The notes beneath the pieces were generated by a model that made no database searches, had not been told where the DNA came from, and saw nothing but the letters and a program-made list of their open reading frames with translations. A stretch of 64,000 nt of DNA from Ancylostoma caninum (taxonomy: Eukaryota; Nematoda; Chromadorea; Rhabditida; Ancylostomatidae): positions 124,001-188,000 of the forward strand of contig JBAJFG010000077.1 of assembly GCA_037903475.1 (NCBI GenBank), given 5' to 3'. Shown in pieces: positions 21,254-32,974 of the stretch (position 1 is its first letter; each line of letters begins with the position of its first letter). Made by a program: the position numbers and the translations under genes.

Positions 21254-22516
21254 CAGGGTCAAACGTGTGTCGATAAATTATCAAAGGGGGGTCGTACGGG
21301 GGGGGGTGGGGAAAGAGGGGGGTCGTAAGGGGGGGGTCGTGGTCGGAAGGGGGGTGCCTTAGTGTGAAATAGGAGATAGAAAAAATGGCAGAAAAAACGG
21401 AAGATGTGGGACACCGAATTATCCATACACAGAATTTGTTTTGACGTGATTAAACGACTTTAACAGTATGATTTGAATAGTGAAAAGTGGGGGGTTATAG
21501 GCTAAAATTTTCGCACGCCCGTACCGAAAGTCCTACCCAGTCCTGCAGGCCGCTAAAAAGTCATTTTATGGACCCTACCAAATAGTGCTTTATTCCCAAG
21601 TTTCAGGTCTCCAGCTTCAAGAGGAAAGATTCAGCACGGGAATTACGGAGATGAGGTTTCGTCGATAAAAATGGCCTTTTTTCCATGTTTTTATCGACGG
21701 AGTTGAATCGCGGTGGAAGCAGCTGCGGAAAAACGAGCTATACAGCCTGAAAGCGCAAACCTTCGACTATTAGGAATCTGAAAAAAATTGGGACCTCAAC
21801 GGGCCAGATCTTCTGATATTCGTGTCCGACTACAACCATGCCTCTGAACGAGTCAAAATTTTAGGCTGAAATTTTCGCTACATCCGTACTGAAAGTCCTA
21901 TCCAGTCCTCCACCCCTATAAACAGTTAATTCGTGCTTTACGGTCGATCACTTTAAATCTACTACAAGCGCGTGTCATTTTACGCCATGCAAAAATTCTA
22001 GCCTCGGAGGGGATCGAACCCTTGACCATGTCGCTGATGTGTATGGTTGTTTTTCGCAACGAATACGAAGGTATTTCGTTTAAAAACTCTGTACGGACGC
22101 TTTCAGACTGAAATTCGCTCATCGCACACGCTCTAACCCTCAGCAAAAATTTAGCCTCGGTAGGGATCGAACCATTCACCATGTAGATGATGTGTATAGA
22201 TGTTTTTTCTTGGTGTGTTCGAGCCTCATCAGTTACGTAAGCAACATTGCATAGTTAATGCACGTTTTTTGTCCACCGCGTACATTTCAACGTTTTCCAA
22301 AAAACTTCCGAACAACTACATAGTTAGGTGCAAAAGAGCCTCTTTCTCCTTCCTATGCTCTGGCTCCACCACACCTCTCGCAGTACGAACATCTGAATAA
22401 TTTTGCAAGCATAGAAGGAAATTTGTGTGCAAAGGGGGGAGGTCGTATTTTTGGTGGCTCAAAGGGGGGGGGGTCGTATGGGGATCGACTTTTTACCATC
22501 ATCACGCTTGACCCTG
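21254..22516. mobile_element. hAT-type non-autonomous element, 8-bp target duplication
   Basis: Terminal inverted repeat CAGGGTCAAACGTG (left) and CAGGGTCAAGCGTG (right, reversed). Both sides are flanked by the identical octamer CTCCCAAC (21246-21253 and 22517-22524), the 8-bp duplication of hAT elements. Just inside each end lie poly-G blocks carrying GGGGGGTCGTA (21282-21355; reverse orientation counterpart 22432-22487). The interior has duplicated non-coding modules: a TTTTCGC...CCGTACxGAAAGTCC block at ~21505 and ~21865, and a GGATCGAACC block at ~22012 and ~22163. No transposase frame. Confidence 0.85.
21655..21705. repeat. Hairpin inside the hAT element
   Basis: CGTCGATAAAAATGG faces CCATGTTTTTATCGACG across a short loop, an imperfect stem of ~16 bp. 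Confidence 0.6.
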
Positions 22517-22745
22517 CTCCCAACTGCAATGAACACCTTTAATGCCAACATTAAGAAGGGCAGAAATTGCTTCTTGATAGCAGGTTTGCTCTTTACGCCA
22601 CGAGCATGCCTAGATGTTACACTACATATGTACTAATGAGAATAATCACAAGTTTCAAGAAAAAAAAAGCCACGAAACTTTCGCAGCAACCTAGTACAGA
22701 TTTCGATACTTATCGTGCCTCTGGATTAGCAACGATTGTCTTGGA

Positions 22746-23193
22746 GGCACCATTCCACCTCAGGATCGTTTTTGAGATTGTCATGTGAAAAGAATGATTA
22801 GAAGCTGCTGATCGCAGTGCTATATGTGATTTCGTGGAAAACTGTCGAAAAAAACCGTATTCAACCTGCAATTATTGAGGAGCCTGTGGGCGGAGCCAAT
22901 ACGAAATTACAGGGTTTTCACCTCATGTATTCCTTTGCTCATCACTCATGCAGCACAGTTTGTATTCTGATATGGAGTGGATGAGGAACTCTTACAAGAA
23001 TTACAAATTTCCCCGAAAGTGACTTATTCAGATAGTGTCTTGGCCGATCCCCCTCTCTTCGTCCATAGGCTGCTCAATGGAGCTCGAAAACGCTTTTCTT
23101 GGCAATTTTCATGGGACCACATATGCCATTGTGATCAAGCAGCTCCTGGAGATCCTTCAAATTTCGAAAGTATTTCTGAGGTGAGACGATGCC
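22746..23193. mobile_element. MITE, second copy of the ddi-1 intron 5 family
   Basis: Begins GGCACCATTCCACCTCAGGA and ends (reversed) GGCATCGTCTCACCTCAGAA. It shares internal blocks with 8839-9293 (CAGTTTGTATTCT then ATATGGAGTGGA-GATGAG; TTGTGATCAA). Confidence 0.7.
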
Positions 23194-25021
23194 TTAAATA
23201 CAGAAACTCTTAGTGACTTTTCCAATGCCGCTGATTTTTACTTTCACTAGAGTCCACCCACATATGGTAAGAGCTATAGTTATAAAGGTTCTACTACATC
23301 ACAGGTAGAGGTAGCACCACTTCTTAATTAGCTACCGCAAATTCCTACCACCGTTTCTTCTGAAACAATTCTCCTGTCTTCAGGATCTCCTAACACCGAA
23401 TTCTGGACTTGAGGTTTTCGTTTCCGCTCATCTTTGCTAAGTCTTGGACATCAAAAGCGCCATTTCCTTTAAAAAAAGATAAAAGTCTCATAAAACATGT
23501 CCTATCTATCTCAGGAGATCACCGCTCCGAACGAGTTTTCGAAGTACCTGACATCCTGCCCATTTCCGACTCATGGATTCGATGTTTATTTGCCCAGGAT
23601 CGTGTTTCCGGCGTTTGATTGTCGTTATGTAGAAAAGAAGTCGCGTGCTAGCAAGCGTAGTTCACATTGGCGTGTCCTGCAGTGCTCATCCGCTTCAGAA
23701 TACTTCTCGAAAAGTAAGTGGGGGCCACTGGGTAAACACTACCACAACCCAGGATTCTTTATGGTTTTGCACAATTTCGCTTGTGTTTGTGTGCTCATTC
23801 CGTCGGGCTCTGCGGTGACAAACAACTTTCACGACGTCACCTACACGCACCCTCTTTTCTTTACCGACAAACACTCCGTGGAGTTCTTTCGCGGTAGATT
23901 TTTTTGTGTAAGGCACTCCCGAACATTGGAAAAGAAGTGTTCCACGCAAAAAATGCTCGACTCTTGCGCGATGTTGTGAACGTTCCCCTCGAGCGTTTCT
24001 TCGATGTTATGAGTAGAAAGTTGTAGTCATGTACATACCACGTCGAAATGAGAGCTTCGATTTCTTGGCTTTCATCGTTGCTGCTGTGAATCTATCGCCA
24101 AAATGAAAATCCCTATGGTGTTCACTTCTTACTAAAGACAATTTATTAGAACTTTTAATTTTGTTGGAAGACTAATCAAAGAGCTAACTTTGATTAGTCT
24201 TCCAACGAAATTAACACGTACATGCACATAAATAAATAAGTAAATAAATAAATAAATAAACAAATAAATAAATACGTAAATAGATAGATGAAAGTTTCCA
24301 GGATTGGTAGGTTCTCACGCAGTTGAAGGTGGTTCCTCGACTTTATGCTTGAGATCATGCTAGTCAGGACTGGCCGTAACAGTTCTTGGTATAATCTGTT
24401 CCAAAGTCCATGATAGCTTACTAGTGCTTCTTGTCTTCCTTTCCCATCTGCCACTCTGAATTCCTTTTATATTCCAGTCTTTTTCCTCTGTTTTCTATCC
24501 GAATATTGCCTCTCTGAGACAGCTCGTAATCATTATTTCTAGAAGCCAATAGTTGAGCAACTCAACCTCTCTCGCTGAGCAGTTCCAATCCTTTTTGCTT
24601 GGAATGAGCGTGGTTCCTCGCACTTGTGTGATAACAAACGAAGTATAATGATCTCCTAGTGTCAGGATTCATGAGAGTCCCTTATGCTTCAAAATTTCAC
24701 TCTCTTACGAGTTTGTTGAATAAAAGGTGATGCTTCTTGCGCTCCTTCTCATCGGTTTTCACTGAAGCCTGAGACGAGTTAACGAGCTAGAGTATATTCA
24801 TTTTTGTGTGGAGAATCCGTCCAGTTTAGGAGGTCAGTCTTTTCCCCAATATAGTCATAACATTCCTAGGAAAGACCCACAACTCTCTCAGGAGCGTATA
24901 AGAGCGCGGAATCTCTCTAGTGCCAAAACCCGCTCCATCTATATTAAACTGCTGGTTCCGCATTGTTACAAACCTCTGCAGTGTAGTTGCCTTCTGCCTT
25001 CACATCATTTGTATCGTTCTA
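23194..25021. other. Gene-poor stretch with (AAAT)n microsatellite
   Basis: An AAAT-type microsatellite lies at about 24226-24275. A CTTTGATTAGTCTTCCAACG/reverse pair flanks ~24165-24205 (small hairpin). A + frame of 160 codons at 23497-23979 has no recognisable domain, and I do not call it. Confidence 0.45.
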
Positions 25022-25259
25022 TCAAGGAATATCGAAAGAAGCTTTCACTACAATTTCTTCCACTACATCTTGTCCTTTGTCTAGTTTCTGTGGTTCCTTT
25101 GACAAGAGCGTGTAGACCATCGAACCCATTGTGCTGAAACCCATAAATCCGGAAATACACAGAAATGCAGCGCATAGAACATTTCCGTCTTCATCACGAA
25201 AAGACCACATCGGAATGATAGGTGGTTCTCCGTCAAAACCCCAAAATTTGAATCTAGCA
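25022..25259 (-). CDS. Possible last exon, small membrane protein (unrecognised)
   Basis: Read on the minus strand, an acceptor-like TTGCTAG at ~25260 opens a frame of ~79 codons ending in TGA. It starts FKFWGFDGEPPIIPMW, followed by a charged FRDEDGN. A single hydrophobic segment comes next (about LCAAFLCISGFMGFSTMG) and then a charged tail ending in VVKASFDIP. Composition and layout (aromatic N-part, one membrane span, acidic/basic tail) look like a genuine conserved single-pass protein, such as a small mitochondrial inner-membrane subunit. I cannot name the family. No upstream exon was found with confidence on the minus strand, so it could also be a retrocopy or pseudogene fragment. Confidence 0.45.
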
Positions 25260-25869
25260 AGTCATGCTATCGTTAGCATGTTGAGGTCAGCTTCTTCGAT
25301 AAGGACTTTTGAACAGGTGAAGGGTACTTCGCCCAAAACCGGGAATGAATTTCCGCAGAACCCCAAAAAGCAGTGACAGAGACTGAAGACTTTTAATAAA
25401 GAATAAAGAAGGGCATCGAAGCAAATGGATACCATTTCGAGGGCTGTCCTCTTGTGTACAAGCATCTTTAATTTCGTTTGTTCAATGTCATTAATTCGCT
25501 AAAAAACTGAGGATGATTGCGAAGTCGTTCCATAATTTTTCGTCACCCTGTAGCCACTGGCACAAACTCAAACCTGCGAATATATAGCAGAACTCATACA
25601 GTAGCGGAATATCTATTGTTAAGATGGTTTGAGAATCGAGGCATATTGATGATTTGGCGTCTTATTGCTATAGTGATAGCCGCATACGGGAGACGGGGAT
25701 GGGAGGAGTATGTATAAGAAAAAGTGGGAAGTCCACCAAAAGAGGGATCGGGTCAGTGGTTGCTTCTGAGGTGAAGTTACGAAAGATCGATTTCCATCCA
25801 GAGTAATAGCTGATAAATATTTGAAAAATAAGAACAATGATGCTTACGTTACTTATGTCAAACTGATTC
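25260..25869. other. No gene recognised
   Basis: Region upstream (on the minus strand) of the possible terminal exon. I searched for a matching donor and coding exon without a convincing hit. Confidence 0.35.
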
Positions 25870-26250
25870 GCATCCAGTGCTGGCTCAGCTCGCAACCATG
25901 TCATTCCTCTCTGTCGCGAGTCGCGCCCACGTTCTTCCCATTTACCTCCACAGAGGGTCTATTCCTCGCATAGGTGGTCTTTCAATAATATGTTTTGTTG
26001 TTCTTGCGTACCAGTGCAATATTCGCACTGTCCCTCAGTCCCTGGACAACTGGCGACAGTGCTCGAGAGCTGGCCTATTTCTCTTGTTTCCTCGTTGTTT
26101 TTATGTTCCATTCTTGCTATTCCCAGCATCTGCTTTTCCATTCCTCTCTGCATTATTTGCAGACTTCCTTCCTCTGCTTTTTCCAACTCCTAGTTTTCAT
26201 GGTCGTAAAGAAATCGCAGGTAGCACGTTGTTGTGGAATAAGTAACTCTT
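25870..26250 (-). mobile_element. RTE-like LINE fragment (reverse transcriptase C-terminus)
   Basis: The minus strand reads LQIMQRGMEKQMLGIARMEH then NNEETREI, which matches the pattern that follows the polymerase domain of RTE/BovB-type LINEs (xxRAMERRMLGIxxxDxxRNEE). Further on, after stops and frameshifts, comes RPPMRGIDPLW and, in another frame, GRTWARLATERNDM. This parallels the RPPxRW...WxxxARDRxEW ending of such ORFs. The fragment is degenerate and truncated at its 5' side. Confidence 0.7.
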
Positions 26251-27644
26251 AATCTGTGCTGTCCTTGTTTTCTGAGGAAGATATTTATCCTCAAAAATGC
26301 AAATCAGCCTGCTTTCCTTCGTCGCGAACAGCAGAGACAGAGAATCAAAAATATCTTACAAAATTATTACATACCCCATAGAATAACTTTGGAAATTTCG
26401 CCAAACCATTCTCGTCTCATCCCTCAACACTCCTGCCAGTACAAATGCATTGTCTTGTTAGTCACCAACAATTAACTGGTTCAGTTCTTTGTATGTGATC
26501 TAATTCATTGAGATTAAGTGCTGAGTTCTTGTTCTCACTGCGGAAACGTTCTCAGTGAAAGATTACTCATGTCATCATTTGTGTTACTTATACTCAAATT
26601 ACTCAGAAATTACTCATGCTGCTAAGCAGTATAAGTCAGCGCGTCATCCTTGAATGCCTATTTTCACAATTATTAAAAAGTCTTCGCGGGGCAAGAGTGT
26701 TTCTATCGACGGCCTGTCGTAGAAAAACCAAATGAACTAGTGTAACGTACCAAGGTAAGTAACCACGAGCCTGACCACCTAACTGCAACGTGAATTTGTT
26801 AAAGTGGGCGAATTCCAGCCGTTTTCCTGCAACAGCCATGTTTATTCTGAAGAACCAGAAACTCTCCCGATAATTGATAAGCAATCAATGGATCTAGCCC
26901 TTCATCGTGGCCCTCGAGTGGGTGATCGAAGCAGCCGACCCTTGGAGGCTTCTTCCGCTCACCACATTTGCTTGAAACGGATCTCGCCTGAATGTTTTCC
27001 TCATATTCACGTTCTTCAATAATCACAATTGATTCTTGATTTTGGTCGTTTATATTTGTTTATTATTTACTTGTTCTTCGAAATTGTTTCACATCCTCAA
27101 CCGATACTATATATTAGGGAGATAAGTTGGAAATGAGCGTTTTTGCATGGAATAAAAATATTTTCTAGAAACAAAGCTACAGCACCTCAATCTAAGTTTT
27201 ATCCACTGTATTGCTGAACCTTCGACATCTTCCACACAGAGTGACAGCTCTTCTGAAGGATATCGCCGTGCCGGCCGTGACCCGAAGTAGTCGTCATAGT
27301 TTTTGAATTTTTTCTGCCTTGGAAAGCTTTACCGATCGAAGCGATGCTAGCCTGATAGCACTAGTCCTAAGCTATTAGGCGGTCACAAGCGCGGCTTTTG
27401 ATTTGAAAGGCAGGGCAGTCCAGTAATCGATTGACGGTCATAATTTCGGTTCGGTTACCTAATTTCGGGGGCATTTTCGAGTAGTGAATTGTCACATAAA
27501 TTTAGTCAGATAGATAGCAAAAATCCTCTTATTTTTCTATATGACTTGCGGTAGTGCTCCGCTGCGTTTCACTTTCTTCAACGACATAAAACTCAGGGAA
27601 TGGAAATTTGAAAGATGCGTGGGTCTTCTCATAAATCTCTTTAA
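26251..27644. other. Gene-poor stretch
   Basis: AT-rich, with no terminal repeats or exons that I can support. Small overlapping frames on both strands near 26640-27030 lack recognisable content. Confidence 0.4.
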
Positions 27645-28243
27645 CCCATTGATGACCGCGTGGCTCACCGGTGAGCCGCGCTTTTTGGTCGCGTGGGACC
27701 TTACTTTTGAAGTATTTTGCAGTATTTCCATATGAAATGGGTACAATACTTGCTGAGAAGGTCTCAAACCACTGTGGTTCGAGAAAGAGTTCTCCTTTCT
27801 TGCTACAAATACCATGAATAAGATGGGATTTTGAAATCGGGTGAGATTGCTTTACATTTCTCCCGTAGTGGATTGGAACAATCTGGGTAAAAGCCACATT
27901 TCTTACATAGAAACACGTTCGCTACATCATGCACTTCCTTACTCGTCAGTTTAGAGCCATACGAACGTGTATACTCTCTGAACACTCCCTTATAGCACTC
28001 AGATCACCTTTTACAAAATTGTTTCAGCTTAATGGAATCTAGAAGCGTTTAGATTCTCTCGTTTCTGGTCCGCTGATACCAGTAACCTTCTAAAACTAGA
28101 TTTCAAATTATTTTCGCGAAAAGATCGGTTTTGGTTCTATTTATCTTATCATAACAGTGTGGAACCCCGCGGGTGTCGCACTCTTGAAAGGGACGTTGGT
28201 CCCACGCGCCAGGCATGCAGAAATGCACGCGGTCGTCAATGGG
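27645..28243. mobile_element. TTAA-flanked (piggyBac-type) non-autonomous element
   Basis: Left end TTAA|CCCATTGATGACCGCGTG; right end reversed TTAA|CCCATTGACGACCGCGTG. TTAA target sites (27641-27644, 28244-28247) with CCC-starting ends are characteristic of piggyBac elements. Near the left end is a perfect 16-bp palindrome GGCTCACCGGTGAGCC, and both ends carry GCGTGGGACC further in. 599 bp; no intact transposase. Confidence 0.85.
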
Positions 28244-28727
28244 TTAAAAATCAGGACTGAAGCAATATTTGTTTGCATAATAAAAAATCTCCATGAGAGA
28301 CTCTTCCAGGTAGCACTATATGTTTGACAAGAGGTGTTCGGCGACATATTCATAAAGATGTCAAAAATTGAGCGCCGTATTCCCAATTTACCATATCATT
28401 TCTCAGCAGAAGTACCTGTGTTTGAACTCCAGCTTGTTCGGAGATTAAATTGCTAAAAGTTAAAGTATAGATTTGATGAATCTCCTTATTTTAGCGCAGC
28501 AAACAGGAATTCCTGTCAAAATGAGATTTGACTCATTGAACTTACAAAAATGAAAACATTCCCAGGTAAGTTGTAAGTTGAATTAATAAAAAAATATGAA
28601 CTAATGCCAAAAACAACAAAAACACGACGCTTCCCACCATAGATTCCAAAAATCCTGCCTTTTCACGCGATGGGAATCCAAAATGAGAGCGGTTGGATAG
28701 TGAAGGGTTAGTGTAGGTTTGGTTCAG
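28244..28727. other. No gene recognised
   Basis: AT-rich. A minus-strand open frame of ~130 codons (28542-28943) ends in a hydrophobic run but overlaps the + strand locus below, and I do not support it. Confidence 0.35.
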
Positions 28728-29359
28728 GTCCAACACTACATGGTTTATGATTACGTGACGAGTAAACGTCTGGCTCTTCATTCGCACCCAGTACGTGGAA
28801 TAAGTGGAGTGCTCAGACCATGTCTGCCAGTTTATGCGCAAGATCGCAAATTTGGTCTTCTCAGAGTTCTTTGTGCCAAACAAATACGCACATTCGTAGA
28901 CTCTAGATGTTGGTAAACATAACGGGTGCCATAAGTCCAACAAACGCAGTTTTCTCAGTCATCCGAGCTGTTTCCTGTCATGGCTACGGACTCGTTTTTT
29001 CTGCATGGTTATCAGTGCCTCAGGATGCTCAATGGGACAGACTGAGAGGATCAGCTTCTTACCAGATTTACCTCAGCTACCAAACAACATCGTCCCTCAT
29101 CTCCGTTCTCGTCATCTACCTCCTTCTCATTCTGCACCTAATGATCATGATTGTTTTGTAGAGAAGCAGTTTGTTGCACTTTCTTCAGGACAGACGTAGA
29201 ATTTCTTATACCGAAAGAAGAGCAGCGCCTGTGCCTAATGACGCAGACTGGTTCGGAGACAGTAAGCAAGCAGACATCGCGTGGCTTTTTGCCCACCGCC
29301 GGCAGCTTTTTGCCGTCGCTCGTGCCGCCTTGCTAATCCTCATTAAAGCGGAGGACTGA
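28728..29359 (+). pseudogene. Possible protein-coding locus, exons or frameshifts unresolved
   Basis: After an acceptor-like TTTGGTTCAG at 28718-28727 the frame reads VQHYMVYDYVTSKRLALHSH and continues to ~28914, where TTG|GTAAAC could be a donor. A T-rich TTTTCTCAG acceptor at ~28961 leads into a second frame (…ERISFLPDLPQLPNN…HDCFVEKQF), which stops near 29199. A third frame offset by one base continues with SYTERRAAPVPNDADWFGD to a stop at 29359. The three pieces together look more like protein than chance, but the last junction needs a one-base shift. This is therefore either a decayed gene or a gene with an intron I cannot place. Family unknown. Confidence 0.35.
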
Positions 29360-32127
29360 CCGGAAACATCAGAAAACATGTCGAGCACGTTAGCGAGAAA
29401 TCAAACTGCGCTCACCGTTGCCGCTGCGTCTCTTCTCATTGCGCCGGAGGAATTCACCAGTGTATAGTTGTAGTCGTTTTGATCATCCTCAACTCAATTG
29501 CTGCCATCCCTCAGCAATTGCTGCGAAAGGGACGAGAGCTTGAGCAGCAACCGAGGGAAGGATGGCAGCAGCTGGGAACCGTTGATGCTACGGTTCCTAC
29601 TTGAACTATTACGCTGTTCGGGCTGCGTTTATGCTGCACGGTTATTAAAGAGGTTATTCCTTCAAATTCGACGCGCTAAATGACATCAGTGATGACCTTC
29701 TCACAGCCTCTGGATTTCGATAGCACTCATCTGTTCCGTTAAAGCCTAGAGGACTTGTTCATTTCTCGCAGCACTACTCGCATCCTTGAGGACCGCAGCC
29801 GCGACGCGCACATTAATCGACCAATCACAGCTTAGCAAGGCAGATTTTCTCTAGCACTGATTACTAATGCACCACGGATGAATTAGGGTTCAGGTGCAAA
29901 TTTATCTTTGTGAATGTCTCTTGCTTTGCTCAGAAATCCCTTCTTCAGAATCTTCAGAAGTTATCTGAAGCTGTGGACAATGGAATCTTCGTCAGAGTCC
30001 CCAAAGTTTCTGATGTCTTTTTTCTCACCTGTAACAGGGAAGGACATAATTTTTGGAAGGGGTTGTGGAGCATCCATGTTTAGGACTACACTTTGGATGA
30101 ATCTTAGGCCTAGGCTTCTTCGCAGAAGCCCACGACCATTTCTAACGTACCCCGAACTCCATTTTCTTCGAGATTCTTTGCTTTTCACATTTGACTTTAG
30201 CTGAGCGGCGGTTCATCCAGCAGCTCTTTATTTCATTTCCGTTGATTGATTTCCTTTTATGCTGTTTGGAAAGCTCTGGCTAATCTCCACTGGACAAAGA
30301 GCAGCTAATGAACATTGAGGAGCTCCTAGATCATTGTGTCCTACTTTTTCTACTTCCGTAGGCTTTGATACGCTCGCCTCCACAAGATTAATCACTTTTT
30401 AGTTAGCTACCACAAGCTAAAAGTCATCAATGATATACTATTCGAGAACGAAAACAAAACGTAGATTGCGGAGGGAAAAATTTTAGTGAATTAACGTCAA
30501 AAATATCAGTGCTGCCGTATATGCATAGAAGTGATCAAATAATAATATTTGATGCTGAAGTTCTACTTCAACTACACCTTCATAAGTACATATTTCCAGC
30601 AAAATATTCGATTGGATTTGTGGTATCTGGACAGGATCAGGAGTTTTCTCGAAATGCTGTCGCAACAAAATTAACCATTATAAACTATTCTGACAATAGT
30701 GCGTTGAGTTGAGTAGACCTCCAGGCTCTGCAGGCCTTCAGCTTGCACGAGTTGGCAGTGCAAGCGTTTACGAGTCTGTCAGGAGTGCGGTGTCGTGGTA
30801 AACATGACTTCCGTTGTAAAACGTTTGCCTTCGGCTACCTGTTTCGTGGTTGGCGTTGTCTACAAAAGCGCGTTGACTTACTCAGTGGGTTTGGCGCAAT
30901 TCACGCAACTGGTTCTCCTGAACTCTGCTGCATTTCATGTTCGTTCCAGTCGCAAATGTGCAAAGTGTTTGCCCGTTCGGCTCCATTTCATGGCATTAAA
31001 GTGCTCTTATCCATTCAGTGTTCGTGTCGAGGCAGATTTTTTATTGTGGTATATAATGACAATGAAATCAGTTCCTTGTTTGCCAGAAATTTCTTGGCTT
31101 GTCTTGGGGTTTCTAGGTACTAGAAGAACACATTTTTATATTTTCAAAAAGAAAAGAACAGTAAATTACGTTTCACACATGTTGTTATGCGAAAAGGCCG
31201 ATAAAACGTGTTAAAATGGATCTCGGAGCACGGAAGTTCAAAACCTGGTCACAAGATAACCAAAAAGTTTCTGCGTCACCATTCTATGCACTCATTGACT
31301 GGTTATTCAATTGATATCCAATTTCTTTGTTCAATTTGCCTGCCATAGGTGTTCAACTATTCAAACTTTTCCCTTTCTGCGCATACCTACGCAACGACAT
31401 AGTTTCTTTGAGCATTTTACAGTCAAAACCGCGATATTTCTGGAAAGCCTTGACGTGAAATCTTACGTGTCTTCGTCCGAACCACTTGTGTGTTTCCGTG
31501 ATTTCCATGGAAAGAACCTATGGAAAACGCTGAGAGCAAATCGAGTGAGGCCCCATCTGTCTGACAAATCACATTTTTCCGTATATGTGAAATTATCACC
31601 AGTAGCTTGAATAGTTTGAAGAGTGTGCGAGGGTGCCGAAAGGGGTCACTTCGAAGGATGTATTGGAAGATTGGAGGGAGAAAACAAAGTTAGAAATATT
31701 AGATTTAAAAAGTGTGAATTGAACAAAGCAACTTATTTATTTACCAAGTCAGTAGACGAGATATGTACATCTTCCTGTGTGAAAACCCACTAGAATAAGG
31801 ATAGTACACACACCTGATAATGACGAGGGTAATTCATATTAGGATGTCGAGTCATTTTTAGATCCATCACCAAAATCTATGTATGTTCACTCAAACAGGG
31901 TGGGTGTGAGCACACTACCCTTTAGCATCAAGAGCTCTCCAGAAGTGATGGTTGGAACATTTTCCAAGTCATTTCCTTCGTTAATTTTTCTTCATTATTC
32001 TAAAAATCGAGAGAACAATGAATAGGTTTAGGTTGGGAGTATGATTACCCGTAAAATAATTGGATGAAATAGTTGCTGCAAACATTCCGAAACATGCTGC
32101 AAACCGTTTGCATCGAATTTTAAGGTC
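29360..32127. other. Gene-poor stretch
   Basis: Includes a TGCTGCCATCC/GGATGGCAGCA inverted pair (29499-29509, 29560-29570). Two overlapping + frames of 126 and 139 codons lie at 30743-31214; two frames open over the same bases argues against either being a gene. No domain recognised. Confidence 0.4.
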
Positions 32128-32130
32128 GGT

Positions 32131-32197
32131 TAAGAAAAGATACGTATCGATCCTTACCCGTAACTATTCGACGAGGATCAATACGTAGTTTTTCTTA
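32131..32197. repeat. Hairpin, 23-bp imperfect arms
   Basis: TAAGAAAAGATACGTATCGA (from 32131) faces a right arm ending CGTAGTTTTTCTTA at 32197, with a 21-nt loop. Probably a tiny MITE or its remnant. Confidence 0.6.
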
Positions 32198-32974
32198 TCC
32201 TACCGGATCGGACTCCGATACACCATAAATGTAGCTTGTGTATGTATGCACATGTACTTTTATTTACGTGCCTTGACTAGCATTGTAGTTGAAAAATAGG
32301 CCTCATGAGAATTAGCACGCAGCAGGTGTGTGGAGCAAGACGAAGTCACGGACCAAGTTCGTTCATTGCGCATAAGCTGTTTACAGAGCAAGCTCATAAT
32401 CGGCGCATGACTGCGCTTCTGTTCAGAAAGCAAAGACCGTCAGATGCTTAAGAAAACACAGCTTTCGCCGGAATCCTTATTTCTCGTGTTTCTACTCCCA
32501 GTCATAATAAAGTCGTTGTTAGTTTAGCAGCACGATAGAAACATCAATATTGATCCAACCATTGCAGATGAACTATTTGTGAAAAAAAACTCATTTTATA
32601 CCCTAGGCCCCGTTGGGTAACTCGTGAAGTGTCCTCTCACATTTTTTTTTGTGGGATGGCAATTGTAGCTCATTGGATGGTTCGCACCCCGTAACCTAAA
32701 ATAGCAGTACTTCATCGGTCCCGAGTGGTATGTTTACTTTTGGGTATCGTGATGTTGATCATCAGCGGCTAAGTTTTGAGCGAGAATGTTTGCAAGGATT
32801 AAAACCTGTTGTTCGCCTCTGAACTGTTAGCATTGCCCTATCCTAGGCCTGACCCCAATGAAGCTCCTATATGGTAAAGTGTTTAGAAAACTTAAGCATT
32901 AGTAAGCAGTCTCGTTAATACATATGCACGGTTGGCAAACAAGGGAGACAAACATGTGTATACCAGGAATAAGC

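Noticed and set aside
22000..22200. GGGATCGAACC motifs suggesting tRNA genes
   Set aside because: Two copies of a ~135-bp module inside the hAT element with no cloverleaf; at most tRNA-like debris.
23497..23979. 160-codon + frame
   Set aside because: No known domain, odd composition (Phe/Ser/His/Cys-rich), and a competing minus frame across the same bases.
30743..31214. Two overlapping + frames of 126 and 139 codons
   Set aside because: Two frames open over the same bases, with no recognisable motif or splice structure in either.
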